In this document: positions 7,569 to 14,345 of the stretch, piece by piece
Numbering within the stretch: position 1 is the first letter of the stretch
Layout: each line of letters begins with the position of its first letter
NCBI GenBank assembly: GCA_050694055.1
Contig: JBOGWX010000005.1
Coordinates: 1-24,259, forward strand
From: WHSV01 sp050694055
GTDB lineage: Bacteria > Actinomycetota > CADDZG01 > WHSQ01
Length of the DNA stretch: 24,259 bases
Direction: 5' to 3'
Notes under the pieces: generated by a model
The model's database searches: none
Told to the model about the DNA's origin: nothing
What the model saw: only the letters and a program-made list of their open reading frames with translations
Position numbers and translations under genes: made by a program

Positions 7569-8792
7569 ATGTCCATAGATGTCGAGTCCCTCCGCAAGGA
7601 CTTCCCGATCTTCGAGGTGCAAGCGCACGGGAAGCCGCTCATCTATCTTGACTCGGCCTCGACCTCGCAGAAGCCGCGGCAGGTCGTGGATCGCATGGTG
7701 CGTTTCTACGAGACCGAGAACGCCAATGTGCACCGGGGCGTGTATGAGCTGAGCGAGAAGGCGACGGCTGCCTACGAAGGGGCGCGTGCTGTGTGCGCTC
7801 GCTTCATCGGGGCGCGCGATCCGCGTGCGATCATCTTCACGAGGGGTGCAACCGAGGGCATCAACCTCGTTCGCTTCACCTGGGCGCGCGTCAACGTCAG
7901 AGAAGGCGACGAGATCCTCGTTACCGAGATGGAGCACCACAGCAACCTGATCCCGTGGCAGCTACTGGCTCAGGAGACCGGCGCCACCTTGCGCCATCTG
8001 CCGATCGACGACGAGGGCAAGCTGCGCGTGGATCTCCTCGGCGAGTACATCAACGAGCGCACCAAGATCGTCGCATGCTCGCTGATGTCCAATGTTCTAG
8101 GAACGATCAACCCGGTGCGCCGGCTCGCCGATGCGGCGCACGCGGTGGGGGCTCGCATCGTCGTGGACGCCGCCCAGGCCGCGCCGCACGTGCCGATTGA
8201 CGTGAACGAGCTGGATGTCGATTTCCTGGCCTACAGCTCGCACAAGATGCTGGGCCCGACGGGTGCCGGCGCCCTCTACGGCCGATTCGACCTGCTCGAG
8301 GAGATGCCTCCCTTCCACGGCGGCGGCGAGATGATCCGCGAGGTCTTCCCCGATCACGCAACCTGGGCCGAGGTGCCGCACAAGTTCGAGGCCGGCACAC
8401 CGAACATCGCCCAGGTCGTGGGCATGGGTGCCGCGGTCGAATATCTCGAGGGACTGGGGATCGAGAACGTCAGGGCCCACGAGAAAGAGATGGTCGCCTA
8501 CGGAATCGAGCGGCTCGAAGAGGCGGGGGCCGAGGTTTACGGCCCCAAGGACACCTCGATTCGCGGGGGAGTGGCGTCGTTCAACCTCAACGACGTGCAT
8601 CCCCACGACATGGCGACGATCCTCGACCAGGAGGGGATTTGCATCCGAGCGGGACATCACTGCGCTCAGCCGCTCATGCGCGTGCTCGGTGTTCCGGCCA
8701 CGGCGCGGGCGTCGTTCTACGTATACAACACGCCCGACGAGATCGACGCGCTCGTCGATGCGCTCGACAAAGCGAAAGGGTGGTTTGCCTGA
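7569..8792 (+). CDS. sufS: SufS, PLP-dependent cysteine desulfurase
   Basis: SufS removes sulfur from L-cysteine as an enzyme-bound persulfide and passes it to SufU. The 407-residue protein is a group II desulfurase. Lys226 (SSHKMLGPTG) would hold the PLP, EMEHHSNLIPWQ carries the conserved histidine pair, and Cys365 in AGHHCAQP is the persulfide cysteine. The ATG at 7569 has a GGTGAGAAGG ribosome site. The stop overlaps the likely start of sufU. Being encoded directly before a SufU rather than with SufE supports a SufS/SufU relay. It is also the only cysteine desulfurase in the window that could feed ThiI. Confidence 0.96.
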   Translation: MSIDVESLRKDFPIFEVQAHGKPLIYLDSASTSQKPRQVVDRMVRFYETENANVHRGVYELSEKATAAYEGARAVCARFIGARDPRAIIFTRGATEGINLVRFTWARVNVREGDEILVTEMEHHSNLIPWQLLAQETGATLRHLPIDDEGKLRVDLLGEYINERTKIVACSLMSNVLGTINPVRRLADAAHAVGARIVVDAAQAAPHVPIDVNELDVDFLAYSSHKMLGPTGAGALYGRFDLLEEMPPFHGGGEMIREVFPDHATWAEVPHKFEAGTPNIAQVVGMGAAVEYLEGLGIENVRAHEKEMVAYGIERLEEAGAEVYGPKDTSIRGGVASFNLNDVHPHDMATILDQEGICIRAGHHCAQPLMRVLGVPATARASFYVYNTPDEIDALVDALDKAKGWFA

Positions 8793-9220
8793 GCCTCGAG
8801 GAGCTTTACAAGGAGGTCATTCTCGACCACTACCGGACGCCCCGAAACAAGGGGCAGCTCGACCCGCACGACGTCGCACTCGAGCGCAACAACCCGCTGT
8901 GCGGAGATGAGATCGAAGTGTTCGTGCGCTTCGACGGTGAGAACGTGGGCGCGATCACGTTCGACGGGAAGGGCTGCTCTATCAGCCTGGCCAGCGCCTC
9001 GATGATGACCGAGAAGGTCCAGAGCCTGACGGTCAAGGATGCCGGCGAACTCGCCGAGACCATCAAGCGGATGATGGCCGGCGAGGAGGAGGGCGATCCC
9101 GAGGTGCTCGGTGACCTCGTGTCTCTGAAGGGCGTCGTCAAGTACCCGGTGCGCATCAAGTGCGCGCTGCTGGGGTGGAACACTCTGCTCGAAGCGCTCG
9201 AGGAATCGGGTAAGAACTGA
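8789..9220 (+). CDS. sufU: SufU, zinc-dependent sulfurtransferase partner of SufS
   Basis: The 143-residue protein matches the Gram-positive/actinobacterial SufU family, which accepts persulfide sulfur from SufS through a zinc site. Counting from the CTG at 8789, ligands Cys38, Asp40, Cys63 and Cys125 (LCGDE, GKGC, RIKC) have exactly the spacing of the Bacillus subtilis SufU set. The family-specific insertion between the second and third cysteines is present, which separates it from IscU. Alignment of the N-terminus (SLEELYKEVILDHY) points to the CTG at 8789, which overlaps the sufS stop as CTGA and has AAAGGGTGG just upstream. A GTG at 8780 is the alternative, adding three residues. No ATG is in a sensible place. 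Confidence 0.92.
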   Translation: MSLEELYKEVILDHYRTPRNKGQLDPHDVALERNNPLCGDEIEVFVRFDGENVGAITFDGKGCSISLASASMMTEKVQSLTVKDAGELAETIKRMMAGEEEGDPEVLGDLVSLKGVVKYPVRIKCALLGWNTLLEALEESGKN

Positions 9221-9267
9221 GGGACGGCAGCTCACGAGTTGATTCCAAGCAAGCCCTGCTCCGAGGA

Positions 9268-9597
9268 ATGCGCCGCTCCTGTCCCATGTGCGGCAACCGG
9301 AAGATCTTTGCGAGCTACTTCAAGCTCGAGGACCGCTGTCCCGATTGCAACTACGAGTTCGCGCGCGAGGAGGGGTATTGGGTCGGAGCCGTGATCATGA
9401 ACACCGCCGTAACCGAGGCGCTGTTCTTCGTGATTTTGGTCGCGACGATCATCGCAACCGCACCGGACGTGGACTGGCTTACGCTTCTCGCAATCGGCGT
9501 GGCAACCAACCTCCTTTTCCCGGTGTTCTTCTATCCGTGGTCGAAGACGATCTGGATGGCGTTCGATCTGGCGTTCATGAAGCGGCTCGAACGCTAG
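9268..9597 (+). CDS. DUF983-family zinc-ribbon membrane protein
   Basis: This short protein (109 residues) has two CxxC pairs near the N-terminus (Cys5/8 and Cys24/27), forming a likely zinc ribbon. Two hydrophobic segments follow, with the EEGYWVGAVIMN motif typical of DUF983. The family has no established function. The ATG at 9268 directly abuts a GAGGA, too close for normal initiation. The upstream in-frame residues QALLRG resemble the family's usual lead-in, so the real start may be at or before a CTG at 9256. It follows sufU by about 47 bases and may be co-transcribed, but there is no sequence evidence that it acts in cluster assembly. A sufT gene, common at this place in relatives, is not present. 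Confidence 0.8.
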   Translation: MRRSCPMCGNRKIFASYFKLEDRCPDCNYEFAREEGYWVGAVIMNTAVTEALFFVILVATIIATAPDVDWLTLLAIGVATNLLFPVFFYPWSKTIWMAFDLAFMKRLER

Positions 9598-9694
9598 AGA
9601 GCTTGTCTCGCGGTGGGAACAAAGCAGACCGGCGAAGTGTCAGATGGAAACGGCACCAGGGAACGACGATCGCGCCTAGAGGAGGCCTCGAGAC

Positions 9695-10177
9695 ATGCGA
9701 AGAACGGCAGTCGTGGGGTTCGTGCTCCTGCTGGGACTCGTTGTGGCCGCCTGCGGTGACCCGGACTCGGCGGACGACGGCTCCGGCGGATCCGGTGCCC
9801 CCCCGGCTGCGCCCGACGATCCCGATTCCCCGGTGTCCTCCTCGCCGGATCCCCCGGGGGGTGACCTCGGCGATCCCAAGGGCATGAGGGTCTCCGCTCA
9901 AGAGGGGCTCGTCGACGTTTCCCCGCAGCGGTTCGAGAAGGCGACGCCCTCGAAGTCCGGCGACGCCCTCGAGATCTACTTCTGGCACGGTATCGAGGAG
10001 TGTTACGGGGTCGACCGCGTGCACATCGAATACGAGGCGAGCGAGGTCACTGTGCGCTTGTTCACGGGCCGCAATCCCGAAGCCGAGGTCTGCACCGAGC
10101 AGGCGGTCTACAAGGTCTACCTCGTCGAGCTCGACGAACCTCTGAAGGGGCGCCAGATCAGCGACGGGGCGAAGTAG
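9695..10177 (+). CDS. Putative lipoprotein, unknown function
   Basis: The N-terminus is a lipoprotein signal peptide with lipobox LVVAAC, so Cys20 would be lipidated and the protein held on the outer face of the membrane. A low-complexity Asp/Ser/Gly/Pro linker (about 21-62) leads to a compact C-terminal domain (about 65-160) with two cysteines (in EECYGVDRV and AEVCTEQAV) that could form a disulfide. I do not recognise a function. The ATG at 9695 has a GAGGAGG-like site upstream. A small inverted repeat (CGAAGT 10170-10175, ACTTCG 10181-10186) overlaps the stop codon and could be a weak terminator. It sits between the suf genes and the rhodanese unit and probably belongs to neither. Confidence 0.75.
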   Translation: MRRTAVVGFVLLLGLVVAACGDPDSADDGSGGSGAPPAAPDDPDSPVSSSPDPPGGDLGDPKGMRVSAQEGLVDVSPQRFEKATPSKSGDALEIYFWHGIEECYGVDRVHIEYEASEVTVRLFTGRNPEAEVCTEQAVYKVYLVELDEPLKGRQISDGAK

Positions 10178-10199
10178 ACGACTTCGTACTATTCGTAAC

Positions 10200-10227
10200 T
10201 TGCTAAACGTATCTAACCTGTGATAGT
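10200..10227 (+). promoter_or_regulatory. Candidate promoter of the regulator-rhodanese-MoaD/TagI unit
   Basis: TTGCTA (10200-10205) and GATAGT (10222-10227) are separated by 16 bases and resemble -35 and -10 boxes. Transcription would begin about three bases before the ATG at 10237, which has no ribosome site, so the regulator would be essentially leaderless. The region is also noticeably A+T-richer than its surroundings. Confidence 0.4.
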
Positions 10228-10236
10228 CAAGTCGGC

Positions 10237-10689
10237 ATGACCGAGCTGGGCGACGATGCCGCCACCAGGACCGCGAAGGTCCTCTCACTCCCGACCAGGG
10301 CGGCGATTCTGGCTATGCTGCTCCGCTCCGGCCCGAAGACCGTCAAGGACATAGCGGATTCGTTCAAGATCCACCCCAACGTCGCGCGCGCCCACCTGGA
10401 TCTGATGGTCGACGCCGGCTTCTTGATGACCGAGACGCGCCGTCGCAACAAGGGCCGGCCCGCGAAGGTCTACTTCACCTGGGAGGGCGAGGCCGGAGCT
10501 CTCGCCGAGGCGGGGGTCGACGTCGAAGCCGTTAGCCGGCGGGGGGAACAACAAGGTGAGATCGAGGTTCAAGTGCGAGTGCTCGAGCGGATGCTCGCCG
10601 ACGCCCAGACGCAGCTGCAACGAGTGCGAGAACTGGTCGAACGCGACAAGTACGTGACGGAAGAGGAAAGCGATTTTCGAGTTCCCTGA
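10237..10689 (+). CDS. Winged-helix (ArsR/SufR-like) transcriptional regulator
   Basis: The 150-residue protein has an N-terminal winged helix-turn-helix (about 12-80). The recognition region reads TVKDIADSFKIHPNVARAHLDLMVDAGFL, with a wing of RNKGRPAKVYF. That domain resembles the DNA-binding half of SufR and related ArsR/MarR-type regulators. The C-terminal part (about 95-138) is rich in Glu, Gln, Arg and Leu and probably forms a coiled-coil dimer helix. It has no cysteines, so it cannot bind an Fe-S cluster as SufR does, and its signal is unknown. It starts the unit with the rhodanese (15 bases downstream) and MoaD-TagI, and may control that unit. Control of suf is possible but unsupported. 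Confidence 0.82.
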   Translation: MTELGDDAATRTAKVLSLPTRAAILAMLLRSGPKTVKDIADSFKIHPNVARAHLDLMVDAGFLMTETRRRNKGRPAKVYFTWEGEAGALAEAGVDVEAVSRRGEQQGEIEVQVRVLERMLADAQTQLQRVRELVERDKYVTEEESDFRVP

Positions 10690-10704
10690 GGAGAGGAGAA
10701 GGTG

Positions 10705-11544
10705 ATGTCTGAATACGCAAACCCCGATGTGCTGGTCACCACCGAGTGGCTCGAGTCCAATCTCGACGGCGAAGCCATCGCCATCGTCGAGGTCGACGAG
10801 GACACCACTGCCTACACCAAAGGCCACATCCCGGGAACGATTGCGATCAACTGGGAGACCGAGCTGCACGACCTCCCGCGCCGGGAGTTCATCTCCTCGG
10901 AGCAGCTCGCCGAGCTGCTCGGCGGCAAGGGCATCGGCAACGATCACACGATCGTGCTCTACTCCGGTAACAACAACTGGTTCGCGACCTACGCCTACTG
11001 GCTGTTCAAGTACCGGGGCGTCGGCAACCTCAAGCTGCTGGACGGTGGTCGCAAGAAGTGGGAGCTGGAGTCCCGGTTGTTGAGCCAGGACGAGCCCAAC
11101 AGGAAGGCCACCACCTTCCGTGCCGGCACCGAGCGCCCCGAGCTACGCATCTTTCGCGACGAGGTCACCAAGAGGGTCTCCTCGGGCGGATCATGGGTCG
11201 ACGTGCGCTCGCCCGAGGAGTTCAGAGGCGAGCTGCTGGCGCCGCCGCACCTCCCCCAGGAACAGGCTCAGGTCCCCGGTCACATCCCCGGAGCCGCCAA
11301 CATCACGTGGTCCAAGACGGTCAACGACGACGGCACCTTCAAGTCCGCCGACGAACTCATCAAGCTCTACGAGGCCGAGGGCATCACGCCCGACAAGGAC
11401 GTCGTGGCCTATTGCCGTATCGGTGAACGTTCGAGTCACAGCTGGTTCGTGCTGACCGAGCTGTTGGGCTTCGCCAACGTCAGGAACTATGACGGGAGCT
11501 GGACCGAGTACGGCAGCCTGGTAGGCGTGCCGGTCGAGAAATAG
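10705..11544 (+). CDS. Two-domain thiosulfate sulfurtransferase (CysA2/SseA-type rhodanese)
   Basis: The 279-residue protein has two rhodanese domains. The second holds the active-site loop CRIGERSSH with the persulfide Cys237. The sequence closely follows mycobacterial CysA2/CysA3 (TVVLY-like strand, GNNNWFATYAYW, LLDGGRKKWELE, APPHLPQEQAQ, then NYDGSWTEYGSLVG at the C-terminus). The enzyme moves sulfane sulfur from thiosulfate or similar donors to an acceptor. I start it at the ATG at 10705, which has a GAGGAGAAGG ribosome site. An adjacent GTG at 10702 is in frame. The MoaD-like domain encoded 37 bases downstream is an attractive acceptor, because actinobacterial sulfurtransferases of this kind are linked to MoaD/ThiS-type sulfur carriers. 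That pairing is inference. Confidence 0.93.
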   Translation: MSEYANPDVLVTTEWLESNLDGEAIAIVEVDEDTTAYTKGHIPGTIAINWETELHDLPRREFISSEQLAELLGGKGIGNDHTIVLYSGNNNWFATYAYWLFKYRGVGNLKLLDGGRKKWELESRLLSQDEPNRKATTFRAGTERPELRIFRDEVTKRVSSGGSWVDVRSPEEFRGELLAPPHLPQEQAQVPGHIPGAANITWSKTVNDDGTFKSADELIKLYEAEGITPDKDVVAYCRIGERSSHSWFVLTELLGFANVRNYDGSWTEYGSLVGVPVEK

Positions 11545-11581
11545 CCGACCCCGCAGGCCCGAGGGAGAGGAACGCCCCCTC

Positions 11582-12421
11582 GTGAACGTGGCCGTGGTTT
11601 GCTTCGGGGCGTTGCGGGACCGTCTGCCCGACGGTTCCAACGGAAACCGCGCGGTGATCGAGCTTGGTGACAGAGCCACGGTGCGCGATGCCGTGCGGTC
11701 CCTCGGCGTCCCGGAACGCTTGGTCTATGTGCTGCTGGTGAACGGTGAACGCGAGCAACTCGAACACGAGCTCGCGGAGGGGGACGAGGTCACGTTGATG
11801 CCGCCGTTCTCCGGTGGGGCCGACGGACACGGCGGGACCCCCAAGGCGATGCGGAAGGGCCGCTGTGACTGGGCTCTGGCGAGCTCACTCATGAGCGAGT
11901 ATCACGACACCGAATGGGGTGTCCCGCTACGCGACGAACGGGGCCAGTTCGAGTTCCTCGTCCTCGAGGGTGTGCAGGCGGGCCTGTCGTGGTCGACGGT
12001 CCTGAACAAGCGCGCCAACTATCGGGCTGCGCTCGACGGTTTCGATCCCGAGAAGATCGCACGCTACGACGATGACAAGGTTGAAGCTCTGTTGACCGAC
12101 AAGGGTTTGATTCGCAACCGCATGAAGATGAACGCTGCGGTAGCGAACGCACGAGCGTTTCTCCAAGTGAGGGATTCGATGGGAAGCTTCAGCGACTACC
12201 TGTGGAGCTTCGTCGACGGCCGCCCCCTCATCAATCACTTCGAGAAGATGGACGACCTCCCCGCAGAGACGGATATCTCCAGAGCGATGAGCAAGGACCT
12301 CAAGCGGCGCGGGTTCAAGTTCGTCGGCCCGGCGATTTGCTATGCGCACATGCAGGCGACGGGAATGGTCAACGACCACGTCGTCGGTTGCTGGCGCCAC
12401 GCGGAGCTTGCCCGGGTTTAG
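11582..12421 (+). CDS. MoaD/ThiS-like sulfur carrier fused to DNA-3-methyladenine glycosylase I (TagI)
   Basis: One uninterrupted 279-residue frame carries two complete domains. Residues 1-79 form a MoaD/ThiS-type beta-grasp domain (VVCFGALRDRLP, LLVNGERE, EGDEVTLMPPFSGG) ending in Gly78-Gly79, where free carriers normally end. A ten-residue linker (80-89) leads to full TagI. The zinc ligands are Cys95, His108, His266 and Cys270. Glu129 matches the catalytic Glu38 of E. coli Tag, and Trp137 matches its pocket Trp46. RGFKFVGPAICYAHMQA is also conserved. TagI excises 3-methyladenine. The GTG at 11582 follows GAGGGAGAGG by 11 bases. TagI could alternatively start at the in-frame ATG at 11849, which has only a poorly spaced AAGG. 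One pocket tyrosine of E. coli Tag (Tyr13) is a methionine here. Confidence 0.88.
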   Translation: MNVAVVCFGALRDRLPDGSNGNRAVIELGDRATVRDAVRSLGVPERLVYVLLVNGEREQLEHELAEGDEVTLMPPFSGGADGHGGTPKAMRKGRCDWALASSLMSEYHDTEWGVPLRDERGQFEFLVLEGVQAGLSWSTVLNKRANYRAALDGFDPEKIARYDDDKVEALLTDKGLIRNRMKMNAAVANARAFLQVRDSMGSFSDYLWSFVDGRPLINHFEKMDDLPAETDISRAMSKDLKRRGFKFVGPAICYAHMQATGMVNDHVVGCWRHAELARV

Positions 12422-14067
12422 AGCTCTTCCAGCAACTGCAACGTCGTCTCGAGTGTCTTGTCTCCGAAGCAATGGTCGGTCGAGTAGGCGTCTTCGTACT
12501 CGGCCGCGGGTGAACCGACGAAGCCGGCTCCCTGGCGACCGACGTGATCGGTCTCGAAACTCTGGATGATGTAGCCGAGCCCGTCGTTGACCAGGCCCAG
12601 CGCCAGCGTCACTCCCCGTGGATTGCGCTCCTCGATCGTGTTGGTGATGTTGGAGAACAGTTCGCCGGGCCCGCCGGTGATCCACAGCGGTCCGAGCTTG
12701 GCGGCAGTGACCCCCGTATCGACCGACACCGGAGAGGCAGAGGTGCAGGGACGCTGTGAGCTCTTGCCGGCGTGAACCTCTGTCGGAAATCGATTGAAGG
12801 TGCGACCGAAGAAACCGGTGACTCCTAGTGATCCGAGTGGAATGTTGGTCACCGGCTGATCCCAACGGCGCTGCTCGACTCTGAGATCCGCCTCCTCGAC
12901 GACCTCGTCACGACCGAGCGCAGGAACCAACGTGGCCAGCCCCTCGCCCATCGCTACCTTGTCGCCGCGCGGGGACAGGTTGCCGAGTCCCGTTTGAAAG
13001 AAGGCGCCCACGCCCCCAAAACGTCCTTCGAGCGAGCGGGCGAAGACGGCGGGAAAGTCCGCGTCGGCGATGCCGGGATCGGGATCGGCGGTGACGGGAT
13101 GGGCCGGGTACGCACCCACAGTTGCGATGACGTCTCCGGGTTTGGTGGCCGGACAGGCGGGAGTGGGTTCGGCCCCGCCAGCGGCGCAGTTGCTTCTGCG
13201 AGGGCGTTGCGCCGCGTCGGTCACGCGAAACCAAGAGAAGGTGTCGTCCTCGGCCGAGCGATAGAAGTCGCGTCGTTCCCCGTTTCGCTCTCTCACGATC
13301 GATTCCCCGATCTCCAGCCGCGCCGGTTTCAGATTCGACAGCGAGGCGCGGACCGACGCCTTGATCGAATCCGTGATCTGGTGCATGTACCACTCAGGCA
13401 CTCCGCCCCATCCACCAATGAAGTCGGGGGCCGTGTGACTGTGCGTCGACGCGAACATGAAGCTGTCCTCGGGCAGGTTGAGCTCCGCGCCGAGTTGTTC
13501 CTGCAGGTCGTGCCAGCCGCAGCCTCCCTCGTAGTCTCCGCACATCGAGTTGTAGCGCGCCTCCCAGTACACCGCGTCGATGAGCGTCAGCACGAGCTCG
13601 TCGTCACCATCGCTGAGCGCGATCGATCGCACCCACAACCCGTAGGGGTCGTCCCAGCTCGTAATGGGGTTCATGGGGCCGATGCCATAGCCACCCATGT
13701 AGATGCAGTTCGAGTTCTCGAGCCACCGCACTCGGAAGTCGGCGACGTGGTCCGCGTCGCTCGCGGCATCCTCGCCGAGGGTCCTGCAGTTCTCGGTCTC
13801 CCAGACCTCGCCGTCGGCGGCGTCCGGGCTCGGCATCATCGAGACTTTGGCCGCTCCCGCCATCAGGCCGGTGGCCTGCGGCGGGCGCGAGGCAGAGCTC
13901 TTGCGGGCCGCCCCCCCGTCCTCGATGCGCGGCTTCTTCGAGACGTCGGGCGTGTGTCCCAGCTCGTCCGGGACGACGGGCGTCAACGCCGCACCGGCCC
14001 ACGCGGCCCCCAGCGACAGCATGCCGATCAGTCCACATGACAGCAGGTACCGGATCGAAGTCCTCAT
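12418..14067 (-). CDS. Secreted neutral/alkaline ceramidase-like hydrolase
   Basis: The 549-residue protein begins with a signal peptide or membrane anchor (about 1-28) and then resembles the N-terminal catalytic domain of neutral/alkaline non-lysosomal ceramidase, which hydrolyses ceramide to sphingosine and fatty acid. Visible motifs are ASTHSHTAPD (His209, His211) and YPAHPVT (His323), both candidate zinc regions, and GLGNLSPRGD with Ser365 at the place of the catalytic-site serine loop. A near-C-terminal GGPGELFSNI matches the family. The C-terminal immunoglobulin-like domain of true ceramidases is missing, so substrate specificity is uncertain. The ATG at 14067 has an AGGGAG site. Its stop overlaps the TagI stop by four bases, tail to tail. 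Confidence 0.82.
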   Translation of the reverse strand: MRTSIRYLLSCGLIGMLSLGAAWAGAALTPVVPDELGHTPDVSKKPRIEDGGAARKSSASRPPQATGLMAGAAKVSMMPSPDAADGEVWETENCRTLGEDAASDADHVADFRVRWLENSNCIYMGGYGIGPMNPITSWDDPYGLWVRSIALSDGDDELVLTLIDAVYWEARYNSMCGDYEGGCGWHDLQEQLGAELNLPEDSFMFASTHSHTAPDFIGGWGGVPEWYMHQITDSIKASVRASLSNLKPARLEIGESIVRERNGERRDFYRSAEDDTFSWFRVTDAAQRPRRSNCAAGGAEPTPACPATKPGDVIATVGAYPAHPVTADPDPGIADADFPAVFARSLEGRFGGVGAFFQTGLGNLSPRGDKVAMGEGLATLVPALGRDEVVEEADLRVEQRRWDQPVTNIPLGSLGVTGFFGRTFNRFPTEVHAGKSSQRPCTSASPVSVDTGVTAAKLGPLWITGGPGELFSNITNTIEERNPRGVTLALGLVNDGLGYIIQSFETDHVGRQGAGFVGSPAAEYEDAYSTDHCFGDKTLETTLQLLEEL

Positions 14068-14345
14068 CGAGGCTCCCTTAACTGGCCGCGCGCCCGCCGC
14101 GCTGCTCCGGGAAGAGAGTTCTCCGTGAGCGGGCGAGTTCCTCGTGACGAGGCATCACGCCCGTGCCCATGGCTGTCTTCGACACGGGCAGACCACGAAG
14201 AAATCGGTGGCGGAGCCAGCCACCTTGAGAAGCGCAGCGGCCTGAGACCTCAGGGTCAGGCTCCATGGGGTGCTTCTTGTGGCCGCGGGCAGTCATGTGC
14301 AACTTAGGAGCGAACCCAAGTCCCTCTGGGGGCGTCTTTAGAAGA
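14068..14345 (+). other. Intergenic region with several inverted repeats, no gene
   Basis: This 278-base stretch separates the divergent ceramidase and kelch genes. Short open frames on both strands have no recognisable protein features. Visible inverted repeats are CCTCG/CGAGG (14140-14152), GCCCGTG/CACGGGC (14159-14165 with 14183-14189), GGTGGC/GCCACC (14206-14224) and CCTGAG/CTCAGG (14241-14254). They could be operators or leader hairpins for either gene. I could not pick out convincing -35 and -10 boxes. Confidence 0.5.

Noticed and set aside
10237..10689. SufR (Fe-S sensing repressor of suf)
   Set aside because: The DNA-binding half is similar, but the protein contains no cysteine and cannot hold an Fe-S cluster. 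It also lies beside the rhodanese, not sufD.
11820..11850. Frameshift or lost stop creating the MoaD-TagI fusion artificially
   Set aside because: Both halves are in the same frame and neither alternative frame offers a stop close to the Gly-Gly. A sequencing error cannot be fully excluded without reads.
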